NCBI GenBank assembly: GCA_023432225.1
Contig: JAEYUW010000016.1
Coordinates: 62,001 to 126,000 of the forward strand
Direction of reading: 5' to 3'
Length of the DNA stretch: 64,000 nt
Source of the DNA: Verrucomicrobiota bacterium
GTDB taxonomy: Bacteria; Verrucomicrobiota; Verrucomicrobiia; Opitutales; Opitutaceae
Below, in pieces: positions 9,210 to 18,135 of this stretch. Numbering within the stretch: position 1 is the stretch's first letter; each line of letters opens with the position of its first letter. A program made the position numbers and the translations under genes. Under the pieces are notes generated by a model. That model did not search any database, was not told the DNA's origin, and saw only the letters and a program-made list of their open reading frames with translations.

Positions 9210-11896
9210 ACCGCCACGTCAACGCCATCGCCGGCCGGCTCAGCCTGCGCAAACCGCAGCGCGACTCGCTGGAGATTCTCGACCGCGTCACGGAAATCAT
9301 CCCGCCACGCAAAGGCGCCGATCTCGCCGCGGCGCTGGCAGTGCTCCGCAGCGAGTATCCGAGCGTGAGCGATTTTGAGCGCGAATTTCCCTCGCTGTGT
9401 TTCGCGCTGGCGACGGGCGTCGGCAAGACGCGGTTGATGGGCGCGTTCATCAGTTACCTGCACCTCGCGCACGGCATGAGCAATTTCTTCGTCATGGCGC
9501 CCAACCTGACGATCTACAACAAGCTCATCGCCGACTTCACGCCCAACACGCCGAAGTATGTGTTCAAGGGCATCGCGGAGTTCGCCCAGCAGCCGCCCGT
9601 CATCATCACTGGCGACAACTACGAGCAGGGCGGCGGCGTGAAGCGCGACCTGCTGCCCGGCTACGAGCAGCAGGTGCACATCAATATTTTCAACATTTCG
9701 AAGATCAATTCCGAGGTGCGGGGTGGCAAGGCGCCGCGCATCAAGCGGCTCTCGGAATACATCGGCGAAAGCTATTTCGAGTATCTGGCTGGGTTGCCGG
9801 ACCTCGTGCTGATCATGGACGAATCGCATCGCTACCGCGCCAGCGCGGGCGTGCGCGCGATCAACGAACTGAAGCCCGCGCTTGGATTGGAGGTCACGGC
9901 GACGCCGTTTGTCGAGACGAGCAAGGGCCCGGTGCCATTCAAGAATGTCATCTACGACTACCCGCTGGCGAAGGCGATTCAGGACGGGTTCGTGAAAGAG
10001 CCGGCGGTCGCGACGCAGAAAAATTTCGACCCCAGCCAATACGACGCGGCGTCGTTGGAGCGCATCAAACTCGAGGACGGCATCCAGTTGCACGAAGACG
10101 TGAAGGTCCGCCTCGAAACCTACGCGCGCGAAACCGGCCAGAAAATCGTGAAGCCGTTCATGCTCGTGATCGCGCGCGACACCACGCATGCGGCGGAGCT
10201 GGTGAAGAAGATCGAAACGGAGCTTTTCGAGGGCCGTTACAAGGGCAAGGTCATCCAAGTGGACTCCAGCAAGACGGGCCCGGAGGAAGAAGAGATGATC
10301 CAGCGGCTCCTCAAAGTGGAGAGTCCCGACGAGCCGACGGAGATCGTCGTGCACGTAAACATGCTCAAGGAGGGCTGGGACGTCACCAATCTCTACACGA
10401 TCGTGCCGCTCCGTGCTGCGAATGCACGCACGCTAATCGAGCAGTCGATCGGTCGCGGTCTGCGCCTGCCGTATGGCAAGCGCACGGGAGTAAAGGAAGT
10501 GGACCGCCTGACCATTGTCGCCCACGACCGCTTTCAGGAAATCATCGACGAAGCGAATCGTCCGGATTCGGCGATTCGCATGGAAAAGGTGATTCTCGAT
10601 GCTCCCGGCGAGCACCAGAAAATGGTAACCGTCGTTTGCCAGCCCAACCTAGTCGCAATGCTGGGAGGCCAGGCGGTGGAGACGGCGTCGGCGGCGCTCG
10701 CAGCGTCGGCCGCGCCATCAGTGAAGTCGGCCTTCGCCACCGAGCCGGAGTTGAAGGTCGCCCGGGCTACAATTGAAGCGCTCGAAGGGTTCGAGCATCT
10801 CGCGACGTCCGGCGCGCTGCTCTACCCGGAAGTGCAGGCCGATCTCGCCGCAAAGGTGAAGGAGCAGTTGGCCCCCGCGCAAGGTGAGCTCGCGGGCGTG
10901 GTCGAGAGCGTGAATGTCGCCGAGATCGTGAAGAAGGCGACCGAACTCGCGGTGCAGCAGACGATCGACATTCCGCGAATCCTGATGATCCCGAAAGGCG
11001 AGGTCACGAGCGGCTTTCACCCATTCAAGCTCGAGGTGAGCTCGGTCCATTATCAGCCGGTGGATCGCGACATTCTGATCCAGCACCTGCGCACCCACGA
11101 TCAGGAGGTGCTCACCGCGCGTGGTTCGGGCCAAAGGGAATTTCGCCTCGAAGATTATCTGGTCAGTCGCCTCATCGATTTCGACGACATCTCATATGAC
11201 CACCACGCGGATCTGCTTTATGATCTGGCGGGCCAAGTAGTCGCACACCTTCGCAGGTATCTGAAGGACGATGCCGACGTCGAAAATGTGCTGCAGGCGC
11301 GCCGGAAGGAATTGGCGGACATGGTTCACTCGCAGATGCAGGCGCATCACTGGGAGAAGAGCGCCGGTTATGAGGTGAGAGTGAGCAAGGGCTTCACAGC
11401 GTTGAAGCGACCCGCCGCCACCGCACCGGATGCCCCCGTGCACGACTTCAGGCAGACAGTGGCGGACAAATCGAAGATCGCGCAGTTGGCTTTCGGTGGA
11501 TTCAGCCGGTGCTTGTTCCCGATTCAGAAATTCCAATCCGACACGGAGCGCGTGCTGTCCATCATCCTCGAACGAGAGGCGCTCAAGTGGTTTCGCCCGT
11601 CGCGCGGCCAGTTCCAGATCCATTATCGTTGGGCCAACGATACGGCTGAATACCTGCCGGACTTCGTGGCCGAGACGAAGGACACGATCTACATGATCGA
11701 GACCAAGGCTCGGAACGAAATGGGAGACGGCGAGGTTCTGGAAAAGAAGCGCGTGGCAGAGGAGTGGTGTCAGCACGCGTCAGAGCACAACGCGAAGCAT
11801 GAAGGCAAACCGTGGCGCTACCTTCTCATCCCGCACGATACGGTCGCGCAGAACATGACGATCGCCGGTTTCGCTGCTCACCAGCCCAAAGCTTAG
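9206..11896 (+). CDS. res: type III restriction endonuclease, helicase-nuclease subunit (Res)
   Basis: An 896-residue superfamily 2 helicase-nuclease. Walker A is GVGKT at residues 71-75, the DEAD-type box is DESH at 205-208, motif III is VTATP, and the second lobe has NMLKEGWDVTNLYTIVPLR and QSIGRGLRLPYG. A PD-(D/E)XK nuclease signature is visible at the C-terminus, with PD at 818-819 and ETK at 832-834. With Mod it would cleave unmodified DNA. It overlaps rhuM by ATGA and ends about 60 bp before a strong hairpin terminator, so it closes the operon. No degradation of catalytic residues is seen. Confidence 0.92.
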   Translation: MNRHVNAIAGRLSLRKPQRDSLEILDRVTEIIPPRKGADLAAALAVLRSEYPSVSDFEREFPSLCFALATGVGKTRLMGAFISYLHLAHGMSNFFVMAPNLTIYNKLIADFTPNTPKYVFKGIAEFAQQPPVIITGDNYEQGGGVKRDLLPGYEQQVHINIFNISKINSEVRGGKAPRIKRLSEYIGESYFEYLAGLPDLVLIMDESHRYRASAGVRAINELKPALGLEVTATPFVETSKGPVPFKNVIYDYPLAKAIQDGFVKEPAVATQKNFDPSQYDAASLERIKLEDGIQLHEDVKVRLETYARETGQKIVKPFMLVIARDTTHAAELVKKIETELFEGRYKGKVIQVDSSKTGPEEEEMIQRLLKVESPDEPTEIVVHVNMLKEGWDVTNLYTIVPLRAANARTLIEQSIGRGLRLPYGKRTGVKEVDRLTIVAHDRFQEIIDEANRPDSAIRMEKVILDAPGEHQKMVTVVCQPNLVAMLGGQAVETASAALAASAAPSVKSAFATEPELKVARATIEALEGFEHLATSGALLYPEVQADLAAKVKEQLAPAQGELAGVVESVNVAEIVKKATELAVQQTIDIPRILMIPKGEVTSGFHPFKLEVSSVHYQPVDRDILIQHLRTHDQEVLTARGSGQREFRLEDYLVSRLIDFDDISYDHHADLLYDLAGQVVAHLRRYLKDDADVENVLQARRKELADMVHSQMQAHHWEKSAGYEVRVSKGFTALKRPAATAPDAPVHDFRQTVADKSKIAQLAFGGFSRCLFPIQKFQSDTERVLSIILEREALKWFRPSRGQFQIHYRWANDTAEYLPDFVAETKDTIYMIETKARNEMGDGEVLEKKRVAEEWCQHASEHNAKHEGKPWRYLLIPHDTVAQNMTIAGFAAHQPKA

Positions 11897-11955
11897 CGCC
11901 GCTCTTCAGAGCTGTTGCCAGTAGTGTTGCCAGTCGGGCGATTTCCAAAAATCAA

Positions 11956-11987
11956 AAAGCCCGCAACTCGTTAAAGTAGCGGGCTTT
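11956..11987. terminator. bidirectional hairpin terminator after res
   Basis: A stem of AAAGCCCGC and GCGGGCTTT around a 14-nt loop, with A-rich sequence on the left and T-containing sequence on the right. It lies between the convergent res gene and the tRNA-Glu gene and can serve both. Just before it are two direct copies of TGTTGCCAGT (11913-11922 and 11925-11934). Confidence 0.8.
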
Positions 11988-11995
11988 ATCTAAAA

Positions 11996-12072
11996 TGGCG
12001 TCCCCACGGGGATTCGAACCCCGGTTCTCACCGTGAAAGGGTGGTGTCCTAACCGGGCTAGACGATGGGGAC
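11996..12072 (-). tRNA. tRNA-Glu (anticodon UUC)
   Basis: On the minus strand the sequence starts GTCCCCATCG and folds into a full cloverleaf. It has an acceptor stem closed by TGGGGAC, an anticodon loop CTTTCAC with UUC, a T-arm containing GGTTCGAATCC, and an encoded CCA end at 11996-11998. It closely resembles E. coli tRNA-Glu. Its 3' end faces the defence island. Confidence 0.97.
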
Positions 12073-12243
12073 GTAGCTCGGATTGCGTTGAGCAAAAAAC
12101 GGAAGGGCGACGCTACGACCGCACCCACCTCGCGCAAGGATTTTCTCCAATCATCTCTGATGACGCGCGAAACAACGAAAAAGTAGGCACTTCCGCTGAA
12201 AATGCCTTTGAGATTCCACCCCGTTCTGCGCGAGATTCGCGCC

Positions 12244-13155
12244 ATGAATTTCGCCGAGATTGCCGCCGCGCTGCCGCGCCAAGCCGTCACCTCGATCGAT
12301 GATCTGCCGTTCCGGCGCATCGCCTCGGGCAAAGTCCGCGAGATCTTCGATCTGGGCGACGCCCTCCTGCTCGTGGCGACCGACCGCCTCTCCGCTTTCG
12401 ACGTGATCATGCCCGAGGGCATCCCCGGCAAGGGCGCGATCCTCACCCAGATGAGCCTGTGGTGGTTCCAGCAGGCCGAGCATCTGATCGCCAACCACCT
12501 CTTGCCCGACCAAGCGGGCGAGTTCGCCCGGCGCGGGATCGTCAGTCGCGACCTCCAGCTGCGCAGCATGGTCGTGCGCAAATTGAAGCCTCTGACCATC
12601 GAGTGCGTGGCACGCGGCTACCTGATCGGCAGCGGCTGGAGTTCCTACCAAAAGAACGGCGAAGTCTGCGGCATCAAACTCCCGGCCGGTCTTCGTCAGG
12701 CGGACAAGTTGCCGGAACCGATCTTCACGCCCACGACGAAGGCGCCGAAAGGTCAACACGACGAGCCGATCAACGACGCCCAGGCCGCCGCCGCGATCGG
12801 CGCTGAACTCTACGCCCAGGTGAAAGCGACCAGCCTCGCGCTCTACCGTTTCGGTCACGATCGTGCTCGTCAGGCCGGCATGATCCTGGCCGACACGAAA
12901 TTCGAGTTCGGCACCGATGCCGCGGGCAATCTCATCCTGATCGACGAGGTGCTCACGCCCGACTCGTCTCGCTACTGGCCGGCCGACAGCTACGCGCCGG
13001 GCATGTCACCGCCGAGCTACGACAAGCAGTTCGTGCGCGATCATCTGCTCGCCATCAAGTGGGACCAGCAGCCGCCGGCGCCGCACATCCCGGCCGACAT
13101 CGTCGCGCGCACGCAGGAGAAATATCTGGCGGCACTCAAAAATCTTCTCGGCTGA
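12244..13155 (+). CDS. purC: phosphoribosylaminoimidazole-succinocarboxamide synthase
   Basis: SAICAR synthase, about 303 residues. It joins aspartate to CAIR using ATP in purine biosynthesis. Recognisable blocks are SGKVREIFDLGD, LLVATDRLSAFDVIMPEGIPGKG, ECVARGYLIGSGWSSYQ and LIDEVLTPDSSRYWP. Its length and the SGW motif fit the yeast ADE1-like branch. An ATG at 12202 would add 14 residues, but the start at 12244 (MNFAEIAA) matches the usual beginning of the family. It is the first chromosomal-backbone gene to the right of the tRNA. Confidence 0.95.
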   Translation: MNFAEIAAALPRQAVTSIDDLPFRRIASGKVREIFDLGDALLLVATDRLSAFDVIMPEGIPGKGAILTQMSLWWFQQAEHLIANHLLPDQAGEFARRGIVSRDLQLRSMVVRKLKPLTIECVARGYLIGSGWSSYQKNGEVCGIKLPAGLRQADKLPEPIFTPTTKAPKGQHDEPINDAQAAAAIGAELYAQVKATSLALYRFGHDRARQAGMILADTKFEFGTDAAGNLILIDEVLTPDSSRYWPADSYAPGMSPPSYDKQFVRDHLLAIKWDQQPPAPHIPADIVARTQEKYLAALKNLLG

Positions 13156-13159
13156 CCGC

Positions 13160-13654
13160 ATGCTTCATCGGAGCGCCAGAATACTTGTTTGGGCGGTGTT
13201 CGTTGCGCTCGCTGGGACAACGACGTCCGCGCGGATTGGCGAAAAGGCGTCTGAGCTGCGTCAGCGCTTGGGTAAACCGGAAGCGCAGCCGCAGAAAAAT
13301 GTCCTCGTCTGGCTCGTCGAAGAGTCAGCCGGCGCGCTCCTCTACACGGTCACGTTCGACGAAAAGGACCTTTCGATGGCCGAGGGGCTGAAGCCTTTCC
13401 GGCAGGCAAAAATGACCGATCAAACGGCCCGCGCTTTCATCGCGGAGCAACTCAGCGCGCTGCCGGCGGAGCATCGAGCGCGCGAAGTGAAATCGGGCGA
13501 GGCTTACACTTTTGCCGGCGAGAAACTCACGTGCAGCACGAACGAGCGCATTGTGGTCGATGACGAGCACGGTCTTCTCATCATCTGGAACCTCGCGCCC
13601 GCGCCCTCCGTTCTCGCGGTCACGCGCGAGATGGTCGAGCGCACGCGGCGTTAG
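13160..13654 (+). CDS. secreted hypothetical protein
   Basis: A 164-residue protein with a likely signal peptide (RSARILVWAVFVALAGTTTSA, cleavage near residue 24). The mature part is soluble, with segments such as GEKASELRQRLGKPE. It begins 4 bp after the purC stop and is probably cotranscribed. No known domain is recognised. A GTCGCCGCTG hairpin follows it. Confidence 0.7.
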   Translation: MLHRSARILVWAVFVALAGTTTSARIGEKASELRQRLGKPEAQPQKNVLVWLVEESAGALLYTVTFDEKDLSMAEGLKPFRQAKMTDQTARAFIAEQLSALPAEHRAREVKSGEAYTFAGEKLTCSTNERIVVDDEHGLLIIWNLAPAPSVLAVTREMVERTRR

Positions 13655-13687
13655 GTTGCGTCGCGCTGTGAAGCGCTCGTGGCGCTC

Positions 13688-13711
13688 GTCGCCGCTGGGG
13701 ACAGCGGCGAC
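13688..13711. terminator. hairpin between convergent genes
   Basis: A perfect 10-bp stem (GTCGCCGCTG and its inverse) with a GGGA tetraloop, followed by CCTGTTTTA. It sits between the convergent secreted-protein gene and dsbD and probably ends transcription from the left. The T-run is weak. Confidence 0.55.
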
Positions 13712-13755
13712 CACCTGTTTTAGCGCGGTCGGGCTGAGTTTGAGGGAGCCGGCGT

Positions 13756-15960
13756 TCAGCCCTTCGCCGCTTCGTTGAGCGCTTCGAGCACCTTGCCGGG
13801 CGTGAGGAGTTCGGGCAGCACGACGGGCGCGTTTTTATTCGGAGCGTAGATCAGGTTGAACGGCACGGCGGAGCGATTCCAGCGCGCGAGTTCCGCGGTG
13901 ATCAGCGGGTCGCGGTTCGTCCAGTCGGCACGAAGCAGCACGACGTTCTTCTTCGCAAACTCGGCGAGCACTTCGTCGCTGTGGAAAACGGTGGCCTTGT
14001 TCGTCTGGCACGTCGCGCACCAGCGCGCCGTGAAATCGACGTAGACGAACTTGCCCGCCTTCTGCGCGGCGGCGATCGCGTCGGGGCTCCATTTTTCCCA
14101 AGTGACTTGATAACCGGCCTGCGTCCCCGCGACCGGCGCGGCCACCGCTTCCTTCGGCCAGCCAACATAGAGACCCGCGACGAACAGCAGCGCCGCGGCG
14201 ACCTTGCCGCTGAACTGGCGCGCCGGTTTGCCGTAAGTCTGGCCAAAGCGCCCATAGGCCCACGCGGCCATGGCGATGAGCACGAAGCCAAAGACGATAT
14301 TCAGCAGCGCGTTGTCGTCGCCCGCGGTTTGCCCCGCGAGCACCCAGAGTAACCAGCCAACGGTCGCGTAGAGCGGGAAGGCCATGAGCTGCTTGAGCGT
14401 CTCCATCCACGCGCCCGGTCGCGGCAGCACTTTGATCGCCTGCGGGAACATCGAGAGCAGCAGATATGGCAGCGCGAGACCGACCGCGATCGCGGTGAAC
14501 ACGGCCAACGACTCGATCGCCGACAGCGTCAGCGCCGCGCCGAGTGCCGGCGCGAGGAACGGCGCGCTGCAGGGCGTCGCGACGAGCGTCGCGAGCGCGC
14601 CGGTGAAGAACGAGCCGGCGAGCCCTTCCTTGGATTGCAAGTTGGCTCCCGCGCCGGTGGCGGAAAGACCGACCTCGAAGAGGCCGCTCATGTTGAGCGC
14701 GAAGATCAGGAGGAACGTCGCCATGCCGAACACGAACGCCGGCGATTGCAGCTGGAAGCCCCAGCCGAGTTGCGCGCCGCCGGAGCGGAGCGCGAGCAAC
14801 GCGCCGGCAAGCGCCCAGAACGACACGAGCACGCCGGCCGCGAACACGAGGCCGTGTTGCACGACCTTGCCCTTGTCGCTGCCCGACTGGTTGACGAAGC
14901 CCATGATCTTGATGCCGAGCACGGGAAACACGCAGGGCATCAGGTTGAGAATGAGTCCGCCGACGAACGCGAGAAACAGCGTGCCGAGGAGCGAGCCACT
15001 GGCCGCAGGAGCCGCATTGCCGCTGGAGGGCGGCGCTCCGTCGCCGCCGCCTTTCGTCGCGGCCGCGGAGTCGTTTTTCGCCGCCGCCTTGATCGGCTCT
15101 TTCACGACGAACGGCTCATCAATGAGCGCGCCGCGCGAAGGGAATGTGCCGCCGAAACCGTTCGCGGCGGTGAGCACGCCTTTCAGGCCCGCTGCGTCCG
15201 CCGCGGCGTCGGCTGCTGCCGTCATCTCGAGGATGAAGGTCTTGCCGTCCTTGCGCACGGTCTGCGGCACCGAATAGTCGACCACGCCCGCTTCGTCGAA
15301 GTAGTGCAGCTCGGAAAATTCATGCGTGTTACCGTCGGCGAACGGCGTGACGCGCAGCGTGATCTTGGCGCCTTGGCGTTGCGCGCTGAACGCCCAGTCC
15401 GCGGCCTTCGCGGGCAGAGCGGCGAGCGCGTTGTTGAAGAGCCGCGCGATCGACATGTCCGGCTCGGGCTTCTCGACTTTGACTGCACGCGTGAGCTCCA
15501 GCTGCGCGTCGCCGGGCATGCACGAATCCTTGCACATGAGCCACTCGGCGGCGGCTTTCAGCGTGACGTTCGTGCCGGGCGCGAGGTTTGCGGGCGGCGT
15601 AATTTGCGTGAACAGAAAAACGGTTCCCTCGTAGCCGTTGCCCGTAATCTTGCCGGAGGTGTCCTTCACCGTGTGCGGCGCCGGCCAGACGATCGGGCCA
15701 GCCGTGAAGCCTTCGGGCAGCGTCCACGTGATCGAGGTCGGGTAACCCGTGCCGGCGTTGATCCAATAGCTGTGCCAGTGCTCGTCGTGCGTGAGCTTCA
15801 GTGCGACCCAGAACGGCTCGCCGGGCTGAATCGATGCTTGTCCGGCGACGAGGTCGGCCACGACGGAGCCATTGCGCACAGGCTTCGCCTCGGCGGAAAC
15901 AAAGGCGGCACAGGCCAGGAAAATGCCGAGGGCGGCGTGGAGGAATCGACGGAGAGTCAT
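13756..15960 (-). CDS. dsbD: thiol:disulfide interchange protein DsbD family
   Basis: A 734-residue inner-membrane electron transporter that carries reducing power from cytoplasmic thioredoxin to periplasmic thiol proteins. It has a signal peptide, a periplasmic N-terminal domain of the ScsB/DsbD-alpha type (to about residue 300), a CcdA-like membrane core with the two reactive cysteines in LMPCVFPVLG (C343) and ATPCSAPFL (C464), and a C-terminal thioredoxin domain with WCATC (C648, C651). ATG 15960 is chosen over a TTG nine codons upstream. The linker at residues 304-314 is encoded by a dispersed repeat (15021-15050). Together with the SCO and Tlp proteins elsewhere in the window it points to active periplasmic thiol chemistry for cytochrome and copper-enzyme assembly. 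Confidence 0.92.
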   Translation of the reverse strand: MTLRRFLHAALGIFLACAAFVSAEAKPVRNGSVVADLVAGQASIQPGEPFWVALKLTHDEHWHSYWINAGTGYPTSITWTLPEGFTAGPIVWPAPHTVKDTSGKITGNGYEGTVFLFTQITPPANLAPGTNVTLKAAAEWLMCKDSCMPGDAQLELTRAVKVEKPEPDMSIARLFNNALAALPAKAADWAFSAQRQGAKITLRVTPFADGNTHEFSELHYFDEAGVVDYSVPQTVRKDGKTFILEMTAAADAAADAAGLKGVLTAANGFGGTFPSRGALIDEPFVVKEPIKAAAKNDSAAATKGGGDGAPPSSGNAAPAASGSLLGTLFLAFVGGLILNLMPCVFPVLGIKIMGFVNQSGSDKGKVVQHGLVFAAGVLVSFWALAGALLALRSGGAQLGWGFQLQSPAFVFGMATFLLIFALNMSGLFEVGLSATGAGANLQSKEGLAGSFFTGALATLVATPCSAPFLAPALGAALTLSAIESLAVFTAIAVGLALPYLLLSMFPQAIKVLPRPGAWMETLKQLMAFPLYATVGWLLWVLAGQTAGDDNALLNIVFGFVLIAMAAWAYGRFGQTYGKPARQFSGKVAAALLFVAGLYVGWPKEAVAAPVAGTQAGYQVTWEKWSPDAIAAAQKAGKFVYVDFTARWCATCQTNKATVFHSDEVLAEFAKKNVVLLRADWTNRDPLITAELARWNRSAVPFNLIYAPNKNAPVVLPELLTPGKVLEALNEAAKG
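15021..15050. repeat. dispersed GC-rich repeat inside dsbD
   Basis: A 30-nt segment containing CTGGAGGGCGGCGCTC matches 29 of 30 bases with 61929-61958, an intergenic site. Inside dsbD it encodes the low-complexity linker near residues 304-314. Confidence 0.65.
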
Positions 15961-16030
15961 CACGGGTGAGAGTAGGCGAGCAGGCAATTATTTCAAATGG
16001 CGGCGCAATGCGCGGATCGCGCCCTCTTCC

Positions 16031-16990
16031 TTAGACGGACGGGCCGGGGCTTTCCGCGAAGAGTTTCGTGGAATAATAGCGCTCGGCCCGATCGCAGAGA
16101 ATGGTGACGACCTGAGCGCTGGCGCCGATCTTTTGCGCCGTGCGGATCGCCGCGACGACGTTCGCGCCCGACGAGGTTCCCACCAGGAAACCGAAGTCGC
16201 GGGCGAGTCGGCGGGTCATGGCCAACGCGTCGGCGCTGGAAACCTTTTCCGGCCAGTCCACGTGCACGCCCTGGAGCAGTGGCGGCAGATACCCGCCGGC
16301 CACGCCTTCGATATTATGGCAACACGGCGACTCGCCCGAGAGCATCGCGGCTTCGGCCGGCTCCATCGCGACGACCTTGATTTGCGGGTGCGCGGTGCGG
16401 AGGGCGCGGCTGCAGCCGTTGAGCGTGCCGCCGGTGCCGTAGCCGCTCACGAATGCGTCGATGCGGCCCGGCAGCTGCGCGAGGATTTCGCGGCCGGTGT
16501 GGTCGATGTGATCCTGCGCATTGAGCGGATTGGCGAATTGCCGCGGCAAAAAAATACGCGGGTCGCGCGCGGCCATTTCCTCGGCGATCTCGATGCCGGT
16601 GATGTAGCCGCGATCGGCTTTGAACAGCTGCAGCTCCGCGCCGAAGTGCCGCATCAGGTGCCGGCGCTCGATGCTGGCGCTCTCGGACATGAGGATCTTT
16701 ACGCGATACCCGAGCGCGGTGCCGACCATCGCGAGCGCGATGCCGGTGTTGCCGCTCGTGCACTCGAGGATGATCGAGTCCGGCTTGAGCAAGCCGCGCT
16801 CGCGCGCGTCGAGCAGGATGCAGGCGGCGAGGCGGTCTTTGATCGAACCGCTCGGGTTCAGAAATTCCGCCTTGGCGTGAATCGTCACGCCGGCTTCCGG
16901 AAAATGAAGCGGCACGAGCGGCGTGCGACCGATCAGGCCGAGCAACGGCGGCAGCGCCGAAGTCGGAGCGGAGAGAGCAGGGGAGTTCAT
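16031..16990 (-). CDS. cysteine synthase family protein (PLP-dependent)
   Basis: A 319-residue O-acetylserine sulfhydrylase-type enzyme that would make cysteine from O-acetylserine and sulfide. The PLP lysine is K51 in NPSGSIKDRLA, the substrate loop is TSGNTGIALAM, and the phosphate-binding glycine loop is GYGTGGTLNG. It could equally be a CysM-type or cystathionine beta-synthase-like member; sequence alone does not settle the sulfur donor. ATG 16990 is preferred over a TTG five codons upstream. It lies 70 bp upstream of dsbD on the same strand. Confidence 0.85.
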   Translation of the reverse strand: MNSPALSAPTSALPPLLGLIGRTPLVPLHFPEAGVTIHAKAEFLNPSGSIKDRLAACILLDARERGLLKPDSIILECTSGNTGIALAMVGTALGYRVKILMSESASIERRHLMRHFGAELQLFKADRGYITGIEIAEEMAARDPRIFLPRQFANPLNAQDHIDHTGREILAQLPGRIDAFVSGYGTGGTLNGCSRALRTAHPQIKVVAMEPAEAAMLSGESPCCHNIEGVAGGYLPPLLQGVHVDWPEKVSSADALAMTRRLARDFGFLVGTSSGANVVAAIRTAQKIGASAQVVTILCDRAERYYSTKLFAESPGPSV

Positions 16991-17059
16991 CGCGCGAGGG
17001 GCCAACCTACCAGATCGGCCGTCGCGAAACCATAGGCCGTTCGGGTCAAGCCCGTCGAG

Positions 17060-17767
17060 CTACGCGGTGCGCTCGGGCGCGGTCATCAGCGAGAACAGGA
17101 TCACCCAGAAGCAGTTCACGAGCGAACAAAGGGGCAACTGTAACGCCAGCGGCAGCGCATAGACGCAGCTCACGGCCGGCACCCACACCGCCCAGACGGC
17201 GACCATGACCGGCAGCACGCGCCGATAATACCAGCGCGGCGATCGCAGGTCGGCCAGCGGCTCCGCCCAACTCCAGCCCGCGTCCTTCCACGCATAAACG
17301 AGGACGGCGATGGGAGCGGCGAAGAGCGGGTTGTAGATGAATTGGTCGACGGCGACTTTGGGCAGGATGCTCGCGAGTTCAGGACCATCGCCGAACATCA
17401 CGGCCTGCAGCCGGTAGAATAGATCCACCTCGAGTCCCTTGCAGGCCCAGAAAAGCACGAAAAACACTCCGTGCCGCGCCGGGTGCGAGGCCCGAGTCGC
17501 CGGGTGAAAATGCAGGTAGAGAAACGGAATGAGACCCGCGCACAGCGCTTGCGCGACCGCTCCGTAAGCCAGACCCCAGCGCATGCGGAAAGCCGCAATG
17601 CCATCGAGCCACGCATGAAATGCCGGAGAATGGTAGTAGCTCGTGACCACCATTGCGGCGGCCGCCACCAGCACGAATCCGGGCAACGTGAGCCGCCGCG
17701 CGCACGCCAGGCCGGTGCGCCACGGAGGTTCGGGCGGGAGGAGGGCGGCGGCAGCTTGAGCGGACAT
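17060..17767 (-). CDS. Mpv17/PMP22-like integral membrane protein
   Basis: A 235-residue protein with about five hydrophobic segments. The second half carries the pattern of the eukaryotic Mpv17/PMP22 family: KVAVDQFIYNPLFAAP, then a tryptophan-rich stretch, then CVYALPLALQLP and LVNCFWVILFS. The start ATG 17767 gives MSAQAAAALLPPEP; a TTG at 17833 would add 22 residues. The function of bacterial members is unknown. Assignment rests on the DQ...P and ALP...Q...NCFW spacing seen by eye. Confidence 0.6.
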   Translation of the reverse strand: MSAQAAAALLPPEPPWRTGLACARRLTLPGFVLVAAAAMVVTSYYHSPAFHAWLDGIAAFRMRWGLAYGAVAQALCAGLIPFLYLHFHPATRASHPARHGVFFVLFWACKGLEVDLFYRLQAVMFGDGPELASILPKVAVDQFIYNPLFAAPIAVLVYAWKDAGWSWAEPLADLRSPRWYYRRVLPVMVAVWAVWVPAVSCVYALPLALQLPLCSLVNCFWVILFSLMTAPERTA

Positions 17768-18135
17768 GCGGATGGCCAGCAGAAGCCAGCCGCCGCCGCC
17801 CGGCGAGCGCGAAGCGCTGCGACTTTCGGTCAAGCATTAGCCCGCCTATTTCACAGCTCGAGCGGCGCGAGGACCGCAGCGTCGTGGCGGAACGCGTAAG
17901 CGTTTCGTGGTTCGCACGAGCGAAAAACTGACGTTTTCCGCTACTCCGCAGACGAGGCGGTGAAAGAGGCGGGTTAGCTCATTAGCGCCGCAATCGACTC
18001 GTGTGAGGTGCGGCCGGAAACGCGCGCGCGGCGGAGCTCCGCCCTACCTGGGAGATTGCCCGTCAGTCGATGGGGTGGGTTTCAATAGACGAACGCCGGG
18101 CCGGTTTCCGTTAGGCGAGTCTGGGAAAATTTTCG
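17768..18135. other. intergenic region before the ECF sigma gene
   Basis: About 370 bp with no convincing gene. It contains a self-complementary GGCGGAGCTCCGCC motif near 18031-18046 of the kind seen as dispersed repeats elsewhere in the window. The promoter of the sigma-factor operon should lie here but no clear -35/-10 pair is evident. Confidence 0.5.

Noticed and set aside
1..11900. Second copy of the tRNA-Glu 3' end as a left att site
   Set aside because: No matching sequence was seen in this interval, so the left end of the island is probably outside the window.
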